Positions 9,020-18,931 of a DNA stretch of 56,544 nucleotides are shown here, in pieces. The notes below the pieces were generated by a model. That model was not told where the DNA came from and ran no database searches. It saw nothing but the letters and a program-made list of their open reading frames with translations. Both the position numbers and the translations under genes were made by a program. Within the stretch, counting starts at the first letter, position 1. Every line of letters starts with the position of its first letter. This DNA is from Planctomycetaceae bacterium (lineage in GTDB: Bacteria; Planctomycetota; Planctomycetia; Planctomycetales; Planctomycetaceae): positions 1 to 56,544 of the forward strand of contig JAJDEJ010000158.1 in the NCBI GenBank assembly GCA_029259815.1. Direction: 5' to 3'.

Positions 9020-9966
9020 TAATCCACTTCCTGTGCGAGCCTCGCGATCTCCTGTTCGGCCTGCTTGATCAGCGGGTCGAACTGCGGAATCTCGACAGCG
9101 TTGTTGCCTTGTTCGTGCTTGCGAAAGCTGTAGAGGTAGGTGAAGTTCTGCGGTCGCCAGCGATGGAAGAACAACTCATTCTTGGCGATGATTGCCTCTC
9201 GCAACTGACTGACAGCAGGCGTGTTGACATCTACCTTGTCGAAGTTGCTTGAGGGCGAAAAGTGAGAAGCGAGCCAGCGACCGGTCTGGAGATAGCCTGC
9301 ATCTGTAAGAGTGAGACCATTGAAGGTCAGCGGGGTCCCCCCTTGTTTAATGGATTTCTCTTGTTCCGATCGCAAGTCGATGTGCCCATGACCGCGATCA
9401 GCAGCCAGCGCGACGATCGCTTCAGCGTATTGATCAACATCGCGATTGAAATGCTCGACGAAATCCGCAGGGGCATCGGGATCGTGCGGAACTCGATTCA
9501 GTTCAAGGTGCTGCGGACTCAACAGGATGAAGCGTCGCCCCTCAGCGGCCAAATCATTGAGTAGCTTGGCGTACTGTGTGACGAATTCGTCCAGCCCCTC
9601 CTCGCCAGCAAATGCTTCATTGCTCCCATAAGCGACAAGCACGACTGTTGGATTCGCCGCTGAAACGTGTTCGATGAGTCGCTGATACCCCAGATGCGGC
9701 TCGAACAACCCTCTCGATTCACCCCACACGGTGTCTCCGCTCCAGCCCAGATTGCGATAGGTGATGCTCTGATTCGCATGGGCAAGCATCAGAAATGTCT
9801 CCCAGTGTCCGAACTGTTGCTCCCGTTCGATGATCGTGCCGCCCAACAGAACAACTCGGTCGCCCTCACGTAGTTCCAGATCGTTTTCAGTATCCGCTCC
9901 GAGAGACAGCCGACAACAGCCGACCAGCAACAAGGAGATCACGACGCGTGTCAGTGATTGGGTCAT
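9019..9966 (-). CDS. SGNH/GDSL-like exported protein, apparently lacking catalytic Ser and His
   Basis: The protein has 315 residues from the ATG at 9966, which opens onto a signal peptide (ends near CCRLSLGA). The SGNH-hydrolase blocks are recognisable. Block I is VVLLGGTIIEREQQFG, where the usual GDS is GGT, so the nucleophile serine is not visible. The YRNLGWSGDTV motif corresponds to block II. VVLVAYGSNEAF corresponds to block III (G-x-N kept). The C-terminal block reads FNGLTLTDAGY, with Thr where the catalytic His of a D-x-x-H motif would be expected. Planctomycetes carry many exported SGNH-like proteins, often fused to or near cytochrome/HEAT proteins like the one downstream here. I infer a binding role or altered chemistry rather than ordinary esterase activity. 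Confidence 0.75.
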   Translation of the reverse strand: MTQSLTRVVISLLLVGCCRLSLGADTENDLELREGDRVVLLGGTIIEREQQFGHWETFLMLAHANQSITYRNLGWSGDTVWGESRGLFEPHLGYQRLIEHVSAANPTVVLVAYGSNEAFAGEEGLDEFVTQYAKLLNDLAAEGRRFILLSPQHLELNRVPHDPDAPADFVEHFNRDVDQYAEAIVALAADRGHGHIDLRSEQEKSIKQGGTPLTFNGLTLTDAGYLQTGRWLASHFSPSSNFDKVDVNTPAVSQLREAIIAKNELFFHRWRPQNFTYLYSFRKHEQGNNAVEIPQFDPLIKQAEQEIARLAQEVD

Positions 9967-10097
9967 CCGAATTCTCGATGTAAAGTGAGAGATTGAACGC
10001 AAGCCAGCATATCCTGTCTCGAAACCGGATACCAACGCCCCTTTTCATTGACGCAGCAAGACTGGCTCTCTGCCTGAGGGTGCAGTATTCTCGACGC

Positions 10098-10586
10098 ATG
10101 AATTCCGACGACTGGCAAGACGACCGCGACTCCTGGACTGATGACGGCCCCGATCCATGGGACGCGTACGACCAGTCTCAAGCTGATTCGTCGGTGGAGA
10201 CGACCGATAACCAATGGAGCGATTGGCAGCAACGCGGTTACGACACTCCAGGCGGTCCCGGTCACAATCACCAAACACCGCATTCTGGATTCGGGATCGC
10301 CTCCGTCGTGCTGACGGTCTTCGCAGGGCTGGGCATTCTCGGAACGTTGATCGGCACGATGTTTGTCGTCGTCGAGAACCCGAATCTGCCCGAGGATGAT
10401 CCCCGGATCATCGCGATTGGACTCGGGATCATCCTGAGTCTGCTGGTCGCCGGGATCGGAGGCCTGCTGGGTTTGATCGGTCTGTTTCAGTCGGACCGAC
10501 AGAAGCTGTTTCCGATCCTCGGGTGCCTGTTCGCGGCCATCGAATTCGGAGGTGTCCTTGGTCTCGTCGCGATTTGGCTGACTTGA
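10098..10586 (+). CDS. Small membrane protein with acidic N-terminal tail
   Basis: I do not recognise a family. The 162-residue product has a hydrophilic, Asp/Gln/Trp-rich N-terminal tail (about residues 1-62, with several DDW, SW and QW patches). Three predicted membrane segments follow, at about 64-87, 103-126 and 133-156. The ATG at 10098 is chosen because the upstream extension of the frame is low-complexity and overlaps the divergent SGNH-like promoter region. It runs convergent with argS, with 25 bases between the stop codons. Soluble tail plus TM hairpins is a layout seen in small DUF4190-like planctomycete proteins; that comparison is tentative. Confidence 0.6.
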   Translation: MNSDDWQDDRDSWTDDGPDPWDAYDQSQADSSVETTDNQWSDWQQRGYDTPGGPGHNHQTPHSGFGIASVVLTVFAGLGILGTLIGTMFVVVENPNLPEDDPRIIAIGLGIILSLLVAGIGGLLGLIGLFQSDRQKLFPILGCLFAAIEFGGVLGLVAIWLT

Positions 10587-10611
10587 TGTCAGAAGCCATC
10601 AGGGGCGCGAC

Positions 10612-12567
10612 TCACAACTGCTCGCAAGTCTGGATGCCGAGCAGTTCGAGACCCTGCTGAATCACCCGACCGGTCAGGTCGACCAACAGACACCGGCTGA
10701 GACGGAGTGACTCGTCCTCTTCCTTGAGCACCGTACAGTGCTCGTAAAACGTGCTGAATTCGCCCGCAGTCTCGAACAGGTACTGCGTGAGCAGGTTCGG
10801 TTTACACTCTTCAGCCGCCGCGGCGAGGACTTCTGGAAACTGACACAGCTTGAGCGCCAGTTGACGCTCGGCTGCGTGTGAGAATTGCAGGCTCGCTTGT
10901 CCGTTTCGCAACGACTCCTGGTCAACGCCGCCTTTCCGCAAGATGCCGCGTGTGCGGGCATAGGCGTACTGCATGTAGGTCGCCGTGTCCCCCTTCATGT
11001 TGAGCATCGTGTCCCAGTCGAACACGTAGTCACTCTCCCGGTTGATGTGCAGGTCTGCGTATTTGATGCCTCCCAGCCCCATGACCTCCGAGATTTCACG
11101 TCGGGCCTGTTCATCGAGTTCGGACCCGTCCGGCTTCGCATCATCGTTGGCGGAAGCGATCTCATATGCTTTGGCGACCGCTTCATCAAGCAGGCTCTCA
11201 AGTCCGACCGTATCACCCGAGCGTGTCTTGTATGGCTTGCGATCCTTGCCCATCACGGTGCCGAACTTGATGTGCTGCATGTCTGGCGTGTAGCCCCACT
11301 TCTTTGCTGTGGTAAACAACAGCTTGAAGTGCTCGGCCTGTCGCGAGTCGACCACGTACAGCATCGTATCGACTCCGAGTTCCTCGACGCGGTAGCGAAT
11401 GGTCGCAAGGTCGGTGGTCGCATAGTTGAAGGCCCCGTCCGCCTTCTGCACGATGAAGGGGGCCTCGTTCCCTTCGATGAACACACACATCGCCCCGTCA
11501 CTCTCAGTTGCGAGGCTTTTCGCTTTCAGATCTGTGACAACATCCGCCAGCAGGGGCTGATAGTGACTCTCCCCCAATATGAGGTCGAAGTGAATGCCCA
11601 ACCGGTCGTAAACAGCGTCGAGAGCATTCAGGCACTGAGGCATGAACTGCTCCCAGAGTTGGCGGTTCTCCTGATCACCCGCGTGCAGTTTGGCCGTCTC
11701 GTCGCGTGCCCCACGAGCGATGTGCGGATGCCCGTCTGCGCGTTGCTTCAAATCGGAATTGGTCTCGACGGCTGCGATGTTGCGACGTGTGGTGTTGAGT
11801 GTCTCGGTAAGGCTCGCGAGTTCAGAGCGAAGCCCCTTCAGGAGTTTTTTATGTCCTTTGTCCGGCTGCTCGACCGCCTCGGCATCATCGACCCGTTCCT
11901 GTTGCTCGTGGACGCGCTGCTCCAACTGCGGCAACTTTTCGACGGCCGTGTGATAGTCCGACAACTGGTTGACGAGCCGGTACAACCTCGACAGTTCAGC
12001 GACCGGTGCCTCACGATACGCACTCTCATCGAGAAAGTGCTTATACCCGTAGATGATCATCCCGAACTGGGTGCCCCAGTCGCCGATGTGATTGTCGGTC
12101 GTGACCTGATGACCGAGGAATCGCAGAATGCGCGACAGGGCATCGCCGATCACCGTGCTTCGCAGGTGGCCCACATGCATTGGCTTGGCGACATTGGGGG
12201 ATGAGAAGTCGACAACGATATTCCGTGGATGCTCAGTCCCCGGGACACCGAGCCGCAGGTCATCGACCAGTGACTGCGTCTGCTCACGCAGCCAGTCGTC
12301 TTGCAGTGAGAGATTGATGAACCCAGGCCCGGCGACCTCCGGCGCATCGCACAGGTCACTGAGATCGAGCTTGCTGACGATGCTGGCGGCCAGTTCTCGC
12401 GGGTTGGTGCCGTGCTGCTTCGCGAGCGGCATCGCACAGTTGGCCTGATAGTCACCAAACTTGGCCCCCTGAGCCGGCCGCACCATCGCCGCAAACGTCT
12501 GCGGATCGTCCGTGAAGTCGGCCAGCGCCAGAGCAAAACGGTCGCGGAGGGTTTGGAGGATGTTCAT
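10612..12567 (-). CDS. argS: Arginyl-tRNA synthetase
   Basis: This class I aminoacyl-tRNA synthetase (651 residues) charges tRNA-Arg with arginine using ATP. An N-terminal Arg-tRNA-synthetase additional domain precedes the Rossmann core, whose HIGH motif is HVGH in SSPNVAKPMHVGHLRST (about residue 133). The KMSKS region is the degenerate MGKDRKPYKTRSGDTV form also found in E. coli-type enzymes. The DALR anticodon-binding domain closes the protein with YAYARTRGI and LLGIQTCEQL. At about residues 185-265 there is a charged, heptad-like insertion (QLEQRVHEQQERVDDAE onward) that makes the enzyme about 70 residues longer than the common 550-590. It lies downstream of rsfS, with an inverted repeat between the two. 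Confidence 0.96.
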   Translation of the reverse strand: MNILQTLRDRFALALADFTDDPQTFAAMVRPAQGAKFGDYQANCAMPLAKQHGTNPRELAASIVSKLDLSDLCDAPEVAGPGFINLSLQDDWLREQTQSLVDDLRLGVPGTEHPRNIVVDFSSPNVAKPMHVGHLRSTVIGDALSRILRFLGHQVTTDNHIGDWGTQFGMIIYGYKHFLDESAYREAPVAELSRLYRLVNQLSDYHTAVEKLPQLEQRVHEQQERVDDAEAVEQPDKGHKKLLKGLRSELASLTETLNTTRRNIAAVETNSDLKQRADGHPHIARGARDETAKLHAGDQENRQLWEQFMPQCLNALDAVYDRLGIHFDLILGESHYQPLLADVVTDLKAKSLATESDGAMCVFIEGNEAPFIVQKADGAFNYATTDLATIRYRVEELGVDTMLYVVDSRQAEHFKLLFTTAKKWGYTPDMQHIKFGTVMGKDRKPYKTRSGDTVGLESLLDEAVAKAYEIASANDDAKPDGSELDEQARREISEVMGLGGIKYADLHINRESDYVFDWDTMLNMKGDTATYMQYAYARTRGILRKGGVDQESLRNGQASLQFSHAAERQLALKLCQFPEVLAAAAEECKPNLLTQYLFETAGEFSTFYEHCTVLKEEDESLRLSRCLLVDLTGRVIQQGLELLGIQTCEQL

Positions 12568-12574
12568 GAGTTTT

Positions 12575-12734
12575 ATTCACCGCGGAGACGCAGAGGCGCG
12601 GAGGACGCGCGGAGAATGAGGATAGTGGTTGGACCATCCTCTGAGAACTGCGGAAGTCAATCATCTTCTGCAGATGAGAGTGCTGCTGCCGATGGCCTGA
12701 TGTCGCTCCGCGACTCTGCGTCTCCGCGGTGAAT
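12575..12734. repeat. Inverted repeat, 21-bp perfect arms, extending imperfectly to about 29
   Basis: ATTCACCGCGGAGACGCAGA (12575 on) is matched by its exact reverse complement at 12714-12734. After one mismatch a further seven bases pair. The right arm's last base is also the last base of the rsfS TGA stop. The same consensus (CTCTGCGTCTCCGCGGTGAA) is widespread as a dispersed repeat in environmental bacterial genomes. The element sits between rsfS and argS and may shape their shared transcript. Confidence 0.82.
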
Positions 12735-13135
12735 CACTCCGCCGAGTCACTCTCCCACTCGACATGCGGTGCGTCGCCCCAGAGGTTTTCGAGGTCGTAC
12801 AGGGATCGGGTCTCGGGGGTGAAGACGTGCAGGACGATGTCGCCGTAGTCTTGGACGACCCAGCTGCTTTCGTCGTAGCCCTCGCGTCCCTTGCGTGTCT
12901 CGCCGCTCTCTCGGAGGACACGGTTGACCTCGTCGGCGACCGCGTGGATCTGTCGGCGGTTGGTGCCCGTGGTGATCACGAAGTAGTCGCAGATGGGCGT
13001 GATGCCGGTGAGGTCGAGAATGAGCGTGTCACGACCCCGGTAGGCGTCGCACACACGGGCCACTTCGATGGCGTTGTCGAGGCTGCTTTGAGTTTGATTG
13101 GTTGTCAGGGTTCCGTTTTCCGTCGTCGTGATCAT
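12734..13135 (-). CDS. rsfS: Ribosome silencing factor RsfS
   Basis: The product is a 133-residue RsfS/Iojap/DUF143 protein. It binds uL14 on the large ribosomal subunit and blocks subunit joining when nutrients fall. The core is intact: DTLILDLTGITPICDYFVI, then TNRRQIHAVADEV, GYDESSWVVQDYGDIVLHVF and the closing YDLENLWGDAP. The N-terminal tail (about 20 residues, Thr/Asn/Gln-rich) is slightly longer than usual. It precedes argS on the minus strand. A GTTTAGCC stem-loop lies just upstream of its start, between it and hppA. Confidence 0.95.
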   Translation of the reverse strand: MITTTENGTLTTNQTQSSLDNAIEVARVCDAYRGRDTLILDLTGITPICDYFVITTGTNRRQIHAVADEVNRVLRESGETRKGREGYDESSWVVQDYGDIVLHVFTPETRSLYDLENLWGDAPHVEWESDSAE

Positions 13136-13144
13136 TGATTGAAA

Positions 13145-13192
13145 CGTTTAGCCGCGACCAACGGGAGCGCTCCCGTGGGTCGCGGCTAAACG
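13145..13192. repeat. GTTTAGCC-type stem-loop, copy 1 (3' of hppA)
   Basis: CGTTTAGCCGCGACC (13145-13159) pairs perfectly with 13178-13192. After one A/G mismatch, ACGGGAGC/GCTCCCGT extends the stem by 8 bp with no unpaired loop, so the whole 48-base unit is almost a perfect palindrome. It starts 16 bases after the hppA stop on the minus strand. No strong T tract follows. Two further members of the family are at 34231-34263 and 41078-41112. Confidence 0.85.
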
Positions 13193-13208
13193 GGGAGTGC
13201 TGATGTTA

Positions 13209-15833
13209 TCAGAAGTTGAGTGCGTACTGCACGATGAGGCCTGCAAACACCACACTCACCATGCTCATGAGTTTGATGAGGATGTTCAAGCTCGGACCCG
13301 AAGTATCCTTGAAGGGATCACCCACCGTATCGCCGACGACGGCTGCCTTATGGGCGTCGGTGCCTTTGCCGCCGTGGGCTCCCGTTTCGATGTACTTCTT
13401 GGCATTGTCCCATGCTCCACCCGCGTTGGCCATCATGATCGCGACGGCGAAACCGCTGGTCAGTCCGCCCGCCAGCATCCCCATCACACCGCCCACGCCG
13501 AGGATCAGCCCGACGACGATCGGCACCAGCAGTCCCAGACAAGCGGGGACAATCATCTCGCGTTGGGCGGCGACCGTACTGATATCGACACAGGCCGCGT
13601 AATCCGGTTCGGCCTCTCCTTCCATGATGCCCTTGATCTCCCGAAATTGCCGCCGGACCTCCTCGACCATCGCCCCTGCTGCGCGGCCGACGGCTTTCAT
13701 CGTCATCGCACAGAACACGAACGCCAGCATCACGCCCATAAACATGCCGACGAGCACCTTGGGGTTCATAATTGTGACGTCATAGAAGCGGACGAAATCG
13801 GGCATCGTCGCGTGATGTACGTTGACGGCCATCCCGCGCTTCGTGAGATCCTCAAGGTCGACGGTCGTCTTCTCGCCAACGGCCATGACCCCCGGTGCGA
13901 TGTCGCCCATCACCTCTCGCTGAAAACTATTGAGTGGCTCGAACACAAGATAGGCATGGTTCTTGTCATCCTCAGGTCCTCGGTACGCGATCACGCCGCC
14001 GCGAATGATGGTGGTGTTCGCCTCCGACAGGCTTTCTGACTGCACAACCTCGACGCGCGCTGCCCAGCGTTCGAAGCCGACACGGACCTCTTCCACATAC
14101 GCTGCCAGGAGAGCGAGTGCCGTCAGCGCAGCCGACCCGATTGCGAAGCCCTTGCCGGTCGCAGCGGTCGTGTTTCCGAGCGAGTCCAGAGCATCTGTGC
14201 GTTCGCGAACCTGCGGGTCGAGGTGACACATCTCGGCGTTGCCGCCCGCGTTGTCAGCGATGGGACCGTACGCATCGGTCGCCAGCGTGATGCCGAGCGT
14301 ACTGAGCATGCCGACAGCAGCGATGGCAACGCCGTACAGGCCAATGGCAAACAGTTGTGGATCAGCGAAATCGAAGCCCGTGCAGGCGCCAAAGGCTGTA
14401 ATGATGGCCGTACCAATCACCACAATCGGCACCCAGACACTGTAAAAACCCTCGGCGACGCCGGCGATGATGACCGTCGCCGGGCCAGTCACCGCTTGAT
14501 CGGCGATCCGTTTGGTCGGGGCATAAACGTCACTCGTCGAGTACTCGGTCCACCAGCCAATGAGCCAACCGGCAATAAGTCCGGTGACGATGGCAGCGAA
14601 GACACCCAGCAGTTGCCAGCCTTGACGCAATCCTGTGCCCGTCAGGTCTTCCATGTTTTGTGAGGGGAGAACGAGCATCAACGTCACGAGCAGGAACGCC
14701 ACCACGCCGACACCGATGCTGCTGCTATTGATCCCGCGGCCCAATGCCTCCAGGAGATTCTTCTGACTGGCGCCTTCCTCAGTCTTGACGAGGAAGATCC
14801 CCATGATCGACAACCCGATGCCCAGTCCGGCGAGCACCATCGGCAGGAGCAACATCATGAGTTGCATTTCGACGTGTCCCGCATAGGCCGCGACTCCCAA
14901 GGCCGCACTGGCGAGGATCGAACCGCAGTACGACTCGTACAAGTCGGCTCCCATGCCGGCGACGTCGCCCACGTTGTCGCCCACGTTGTCTGCGATGGTC
15001 GCCGGATTGCGGGGGTCATCTTCGGGAATGCCGGCTTCCACTTTGCCGACCAAGTCGGCCCCCACGTCTGCGGCCTTGGTGAAGATGCCGCCACCGACCC
15101 GAGCGAACAACGCCTGACTACTCGCGCCCATGCCAAAGCAGAGCATGGTGACGGTGATCTCTTCCAGACTGTAAGTTTTGCCCATCATGGGAGCAAACCA
15201 GTAGAGAGCCGCGAACCACAAACAGATGTCCAACAGGCCGAGGCCGACAACGGTCAGGCCCATCACGGCTCCACTGCGGAACGCAACCTGCAACCCCGCA
15301 TTGAGCGACTGCTTGCACGCCTGAGCCGTCCGCGAACTGGCCCAGGTCGCCGTCTTCATGCCGAACCAGCCGGCGAGTGCCGAGAAGAATCCACCAGTCA
15401 GAAACGCAAAGGGGACCAGCTTGGACTGTGCGCCAAAACCAAAGGCCACCACCGTCAAAAGTAGCGAGGTTACAATGAAGAACATGAGCACGACTTTGTA
15501 TTGTCGCCAAAGATAGGCATTCGCCCCATCTCGCACGTGTTGAGCGATCTCGACCATCCGCTCGCTGCCTTCGTCCTGCTCCTTCATCCAGTTATAGAAG
15601 CGGAAGGCAAACACGAGTGCGGTGAGAGACCCCGCCAATGCCACGAACCAGCCGATGAACACCGACACTCCGCCGCCCGTCGCGACTGCGGTCCCAGCTG
15701 GAGCTTCCTCTTGGGCCAACAAAGGGGCAGACATCATCGCGACGATCAGGATCGCGAGGAGAGACTGCCCGAACTTCGAATATAACTTGCCGCTGGGGTT
15801 GGACTTGGTCATCCGAGAGGCTTGCTCCGCCAT
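13209..15833 (-). CDS. hppA: Membrane-bound ion-translocating pyrophosphatase (K+-dependent type)
   Basis: This integral membrane enzyme hydrolyses PPi to pump H+ and/or Na+ across a membrane. The 874-residue product has an N-terminal signal-like segment and about 16 membrane spans. The signature loops are intact: [58 protein letters not shown] and [20 protein letters not shown], plus [19 protein letters not shown]. The K+-sensor position reads [10 protein letters not shown] (Ala, not Lys), which marks the K+-dependent group. Between [18 protein letters not shown] and [11 protein letters not shown] lies a hydrophilic insert of roughly 90 residues beyond the usual short loop. The start could instead be the ATG seven codons downstream (15812). 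The stop is followed by the GTTTAGCC stem-loop. Confidence 0.95.
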   Translation of the reverse strand: MAEQASRMTKSNPSGKLYSKFGQSLLAILIVAMMSAPLLAQEEAPAGTAVATGGGVSVFIGWFVALAGSLTALVFAFRFYNWMKEQDEGSERMVEIAQHVRDGANAYLWRQYKVVLMFFIVTSLLLTVVAFGFGAQSKLVPFAFLTGGFFSALAGWFGMKTATWASSRTAQACKQSLNAGLQVAFRSGAVMGLTVVGLGLLDICLWFAALYWFAPMMGKTYSLEEITVTMLCFGMGASSQALFARVGGGIFTKAADVGADLVGKVEAGIPEDDPRNPATIADNVGDNVGDVAGMGADLYESYCGSILASAALGVAAYAGHVEMQLMMLLLPMVLAGLGIGLSIMGIFLVKTEEGASQKNLLEALGRGINSSSIGVGVVAFLLVTLMLVLPSQNMEDLTGTGLRQGWQLLGVFAAIVTGLIAGWLIGWWTEYSTSDVYAPTKRIADQAVTGPATVIIAGVAEGFYSVWVPIVVIGTAIITAFGACTGFDFADPQLFAIGLYGVAIAAVGMLSTLGITLATDAYGPIADNAGGNAEMCHLDPQVRERTDALDSLGNTTAATGKGFAIGSAALTALALLAAYVEEVRVGFERWAARVEVVQSESLSEANTTIIRGGVIAYRGPEDDKNHAYLVFEPLNSFQREVMGDIAPGVMAVGEKTTVDLEDLTKRGMAVNVHHATMPDFVRFYDVTIMNPKVLVGMFMGVMLAFVFCAMTMKAVGRAAGAMVEEVRRQFREIKGIMEGEAEPDYAACVDISTVAAQREMIVPACLGLLVPIVVGLILGVGGVMGMLAGGLTSGFAVAIMMANAGGAWDNAKKYIETGAHGGKGTDAHKAAVVGDTVGDPFKDTSGPSLNILIKLMSMVSVVFAGLIVQYALNF

Positions 15834-16076
15834 GGGGATCGATCTCTGTCGTACGTCGTAAAAGTCAACGACGCCAGTGTTAATGGAAGAAGGAGGTCGC
15901 GGCGAGTGTAGTGGGGTTCCGTTTTTGTTGTCAACGAGCGCCAGCGAAGGCTTGCCGGGACATCGTAGGTTGGCTGAGGCAAGCGTCGAGCGAGCCGCTT
16001 TCTCAGTCGTGGCGTGCCTTTTTCGATTGCCCTACACTGGCGAGTCGAGCAGTTGGATGACCAACCCATCGACGTG

Positions 16077-17117
<1,041 letters not shown>

Positions 17118-17187
17118 GCACGCACTGTCTTGATTCCTGTTAGACTGAAGACGACTCCGGCACATCACGGACCCAGAGGGCAGACTA

Positions 17188-17490
17188 ATGATCGCCCCCC
17201 TCATCGAATTCTCCGACTCACAACTCGCCGAACTGTGTCGTCAGTGGCGCATCCGCCGCCTCGCAGTTTTTGGTTCAGCATTGCGTGACGACTTTCGCCC
17301 TGAGAGCGACTTGGACCTGCTCGTCGAGTTCGAACCTGATCAGACTCCCGGGTTAGGATTCTTTCGGTTGCAAGATGCCCTCTCTCAACTTTTGGACCGG
17401 CAGGTCGACCTCAACACGCCCACATGTCTCAGCCCGTATTTTCGAGACGACGTCGTCTCACATGCCGAGGACCTGTATGTCGCACCGTGA
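17188..17490 (+). CDS. mntA: MntA-type nucleotidyltransferase antitoxin
   Basis: This 100-residue minimal nucleotidyltransferase carries the GSx10DxD signature: Gly29-Ser30, then Asp41 and Asp43 ([18 protein letters not shown]). In the studied HepT/MntA (type VII) modules, the antitoxin inactivates the HEPN RNase HepT by adding AMP residues to its tyrosine. Here hepT overlaps the 3' end of this gene by 14 bases, as usual for the pair. The cassette is inserted between MoxR and DUF58 genes, which normally adjoin. The ATG at 17188 gives the standard N-terminus. Confidence 0.88.
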   Translation: MIAPLIEFSDSQLAELCRQWRIRRLAVFGSALRDDFRPESDLDLLVEFEPDQTPGLGFFRLQDALSQLLDRQVDLNTPTCLSPYFRDDVVSHAEDLYVAP

Positions 17491-17821
17491 CGACGAGACG
17501 ACCATGCGAGAGATGCTCGATCATACGGTCGAGGCGATGTCTCTCGTCAGTCCGCTCGCGCGAGATGACCTCGACTCGCAGCGAGTCGTCTATCTCGCAC
17601 TTCTTCAACTCTGTCAGGTCATCGGCGAAGCCGCGACGCGGCTCTCACAAGAAATTCGCGACGCTCATCCTCATGTCCCCTGGCGGGAAATCATCGCGTT
17701 CCGCAATCGGCTCATCCATGGCTATGACACGATTGACCGGGACATCCTCTGGGCCATTCTCACTGCCGACTTTCCGAAACTCCGTGCGGAGTTGGAAGCC
17801 ATTCTGACAACTGACAACTGA
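17477..17821 (+). CDS. hepT: HepT-type HEPN ribonuclease toxin
   Basis: The product is 114 residues, all helical, with the HEPN RNase motif RX4HXY intact: Arg76, His81 and Tyr83 in RNRLIHGY. Homologous toxins cleave RNA as dimers and are silenced by MntA-catalysed adenylylation of the motif tyrosine. The ATG at 17477 lies within the last codons of mntA. The stop is 9 bases before the DUF58 start, so all four genes probably share a transcript. No residue loss is visible, so the module looks functional. Confidence 0.87.
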   Translation: MSHRDDETTMREMLDHTVEAMSLVSPLARDDLDSQRVVYLALLQLCQVIGEAATRLSQEIRDAHPHVPWREIIAFRNRLIHGYDTIDRDILWAILTADFPKLRAELEAILTTDN

Positions 17822-17830
17822 CAATCCCCG

Positions 17831-18727
17831 ATGCCATCCGCTGAATCCTATCTCAAGCCCGAAGTCATCCGCACAGTCGCGCGGTTGGACCTGCGTGCGC
17901 GGTTTATTGTCGAGGGGTTTCTGAGCGGGCTGCATGCGTCGCCCTATCATGGGTTCAGTGTCGAATTCTCTGAGCATCGTCGCTACACGCAGGGGGACGA
18001 CCCGAAAGATATCGACTGGCTCGTGTACGCCAAGACGGACCGGTACTACATCAAGAAGTATCAGGCGGAGACGAATCTCACCGGCTACTTGCTGATGGAC
18101 CTCTCGGAGAGCATGGCGTACACGTATCGACAGGAGCTGACGAAGTTTGAGTACTCTGTCTGCCTTGCCGCTGCCCTCGCCTATCTCATGGTGCATCAGC
18201 AGGACCCGGTCGGACTCATCACGTTCGATGACAAGATTCGGGCCTCTCTCCCGGCAAAGAGCAAACGCTCACAACTGGCCAACATCCTCGCCCTGCTCGC
18301 GAAAGCTCAACCGACCGGATCGACGGAGATCGCACTGAACTTGCGGCGGTTCGCGTCGATGGTCAAACATAAGAGCCTGGTGATGCTGTTCAGCGACCTG
18401 TTAACCGACGCCGAACCGGTCATTGAAGCGATCCGCATGCTTCGCTTCGGCGGACACGATGTGATCGTGTTCCATGTCCTCGACGAGGCCGAGGTCCACT
18501 TCCCCTTTGACGGCATGTGCGATCTCAAAGACCCCGAGTCAGACGAGACCATGCTCGTCGATGCCGCCGGGATTCGCGCCGACTACCGTGAGGCCCTCGA
18601 AGAACTGCGAGGGACTTACCGCAAAGAGTGCCGAGCATGCGGAGCGGACTTCGTCGAACTCGACACCAGCATGCACTTCGACAAGGCGCTTGTTGAGTAT
18701 CTCTCGCAACGCAAGGCGCGGTTCTGA
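17831..18727 (+). CDS. DUF58 (VWA-like) domain protein
   Basis: DUF58 proteins have a von Willebrand A-like fold and nearly always partner a MoxR ATPase, probably as its adaptor or client. The 298-residue product shows the conserved FSEHRRYTQGDDPKDIDWLV and a metal-site-like LLMDLSESMAY, then the C-terminal VEYLSQRKARF. It has no membrane span, unlike longer DUF58 proteins with an N-terminal hairpin. It is the last gene of the plus-strand run that starts with MoxR. The downstream genes often found in such operons (VWA/BatA-like membrane proteins) are absent here; the next gene is on the opposite strand. Confidence 0.92.
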   Translation: MPSAESYLKPEVIRTVARLDLRARFIVEGFLSGLHASPYHGFSVEFSEHRRYTQGDDPKDIDWLVYAKTDRYYIKKYQAETNLTGYLLMDLSESMAYTYRQELTKFEYSVCLAAALAYLMVHQQDPVGLITFDDKIRASLPAKSKRSQLANILALLAKAQPTGSTEIALNLRRFASMVKHKSLVMLFSDLLTDAEPVIEAIRMLRFGGHDVIVFHVLDEAEVHFPFDGMCDLKDPESDETMLVDAAGIRADYREALEELRGTYRKECRACGADFVELDTSMHFDKALVEYLSQRKARF

Positions 18728-18792
18728 CTCATGCGGGGCTTGCGTTACGATTGTCGGTGGTGCTCTGTTCGCCAGCGATTGCCGTAGGATGC

Positions 18793-18882
18793 CCCAAGCC
18801 GACATCTTTGATGTCGCTCGAATGCCTGTGTCGTGTGGAGAACGTCAACCGCGTCGTTCGACGGCAGAGCCGTCGGCTTGGG
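18793..18882. repeat. Short inverted repeat (CCCAAGCCGAC / GTCGGCTTGGG)
   Basis: Eleven-base perfect arms at 18793-18803 and 18872-18882 flank a spacer that contains its own small hairpin (GACATC-TTT-GATGTC, 18801-18815). It lies in the convergent gap between the DUF58 and ParA genes. The arm sequence GAGCCGTCGGCTTGGG occurs again near 26459, so it is probably a dispersed family. Confidence 0.55.
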
Positions 18883-18931
18883 ATTCACTTGCACGCAAAT
18901 TACATTTTCCGACAATCGAGAGGTATGCCCG

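Noticed and set aside
10885..12204. 439-codon plus-strand open frame opposite argS
   Set aside because: It is antisense to a certain argS gene, has no family motif, and reflects the codon bias of argS.
13197..14039. 280-codon plus-strand frame opposite hppA, rich in His and Asp
   Set aside because: The composition is what the reverse complement of hppA codons gives; hppA itself is unambiguous.
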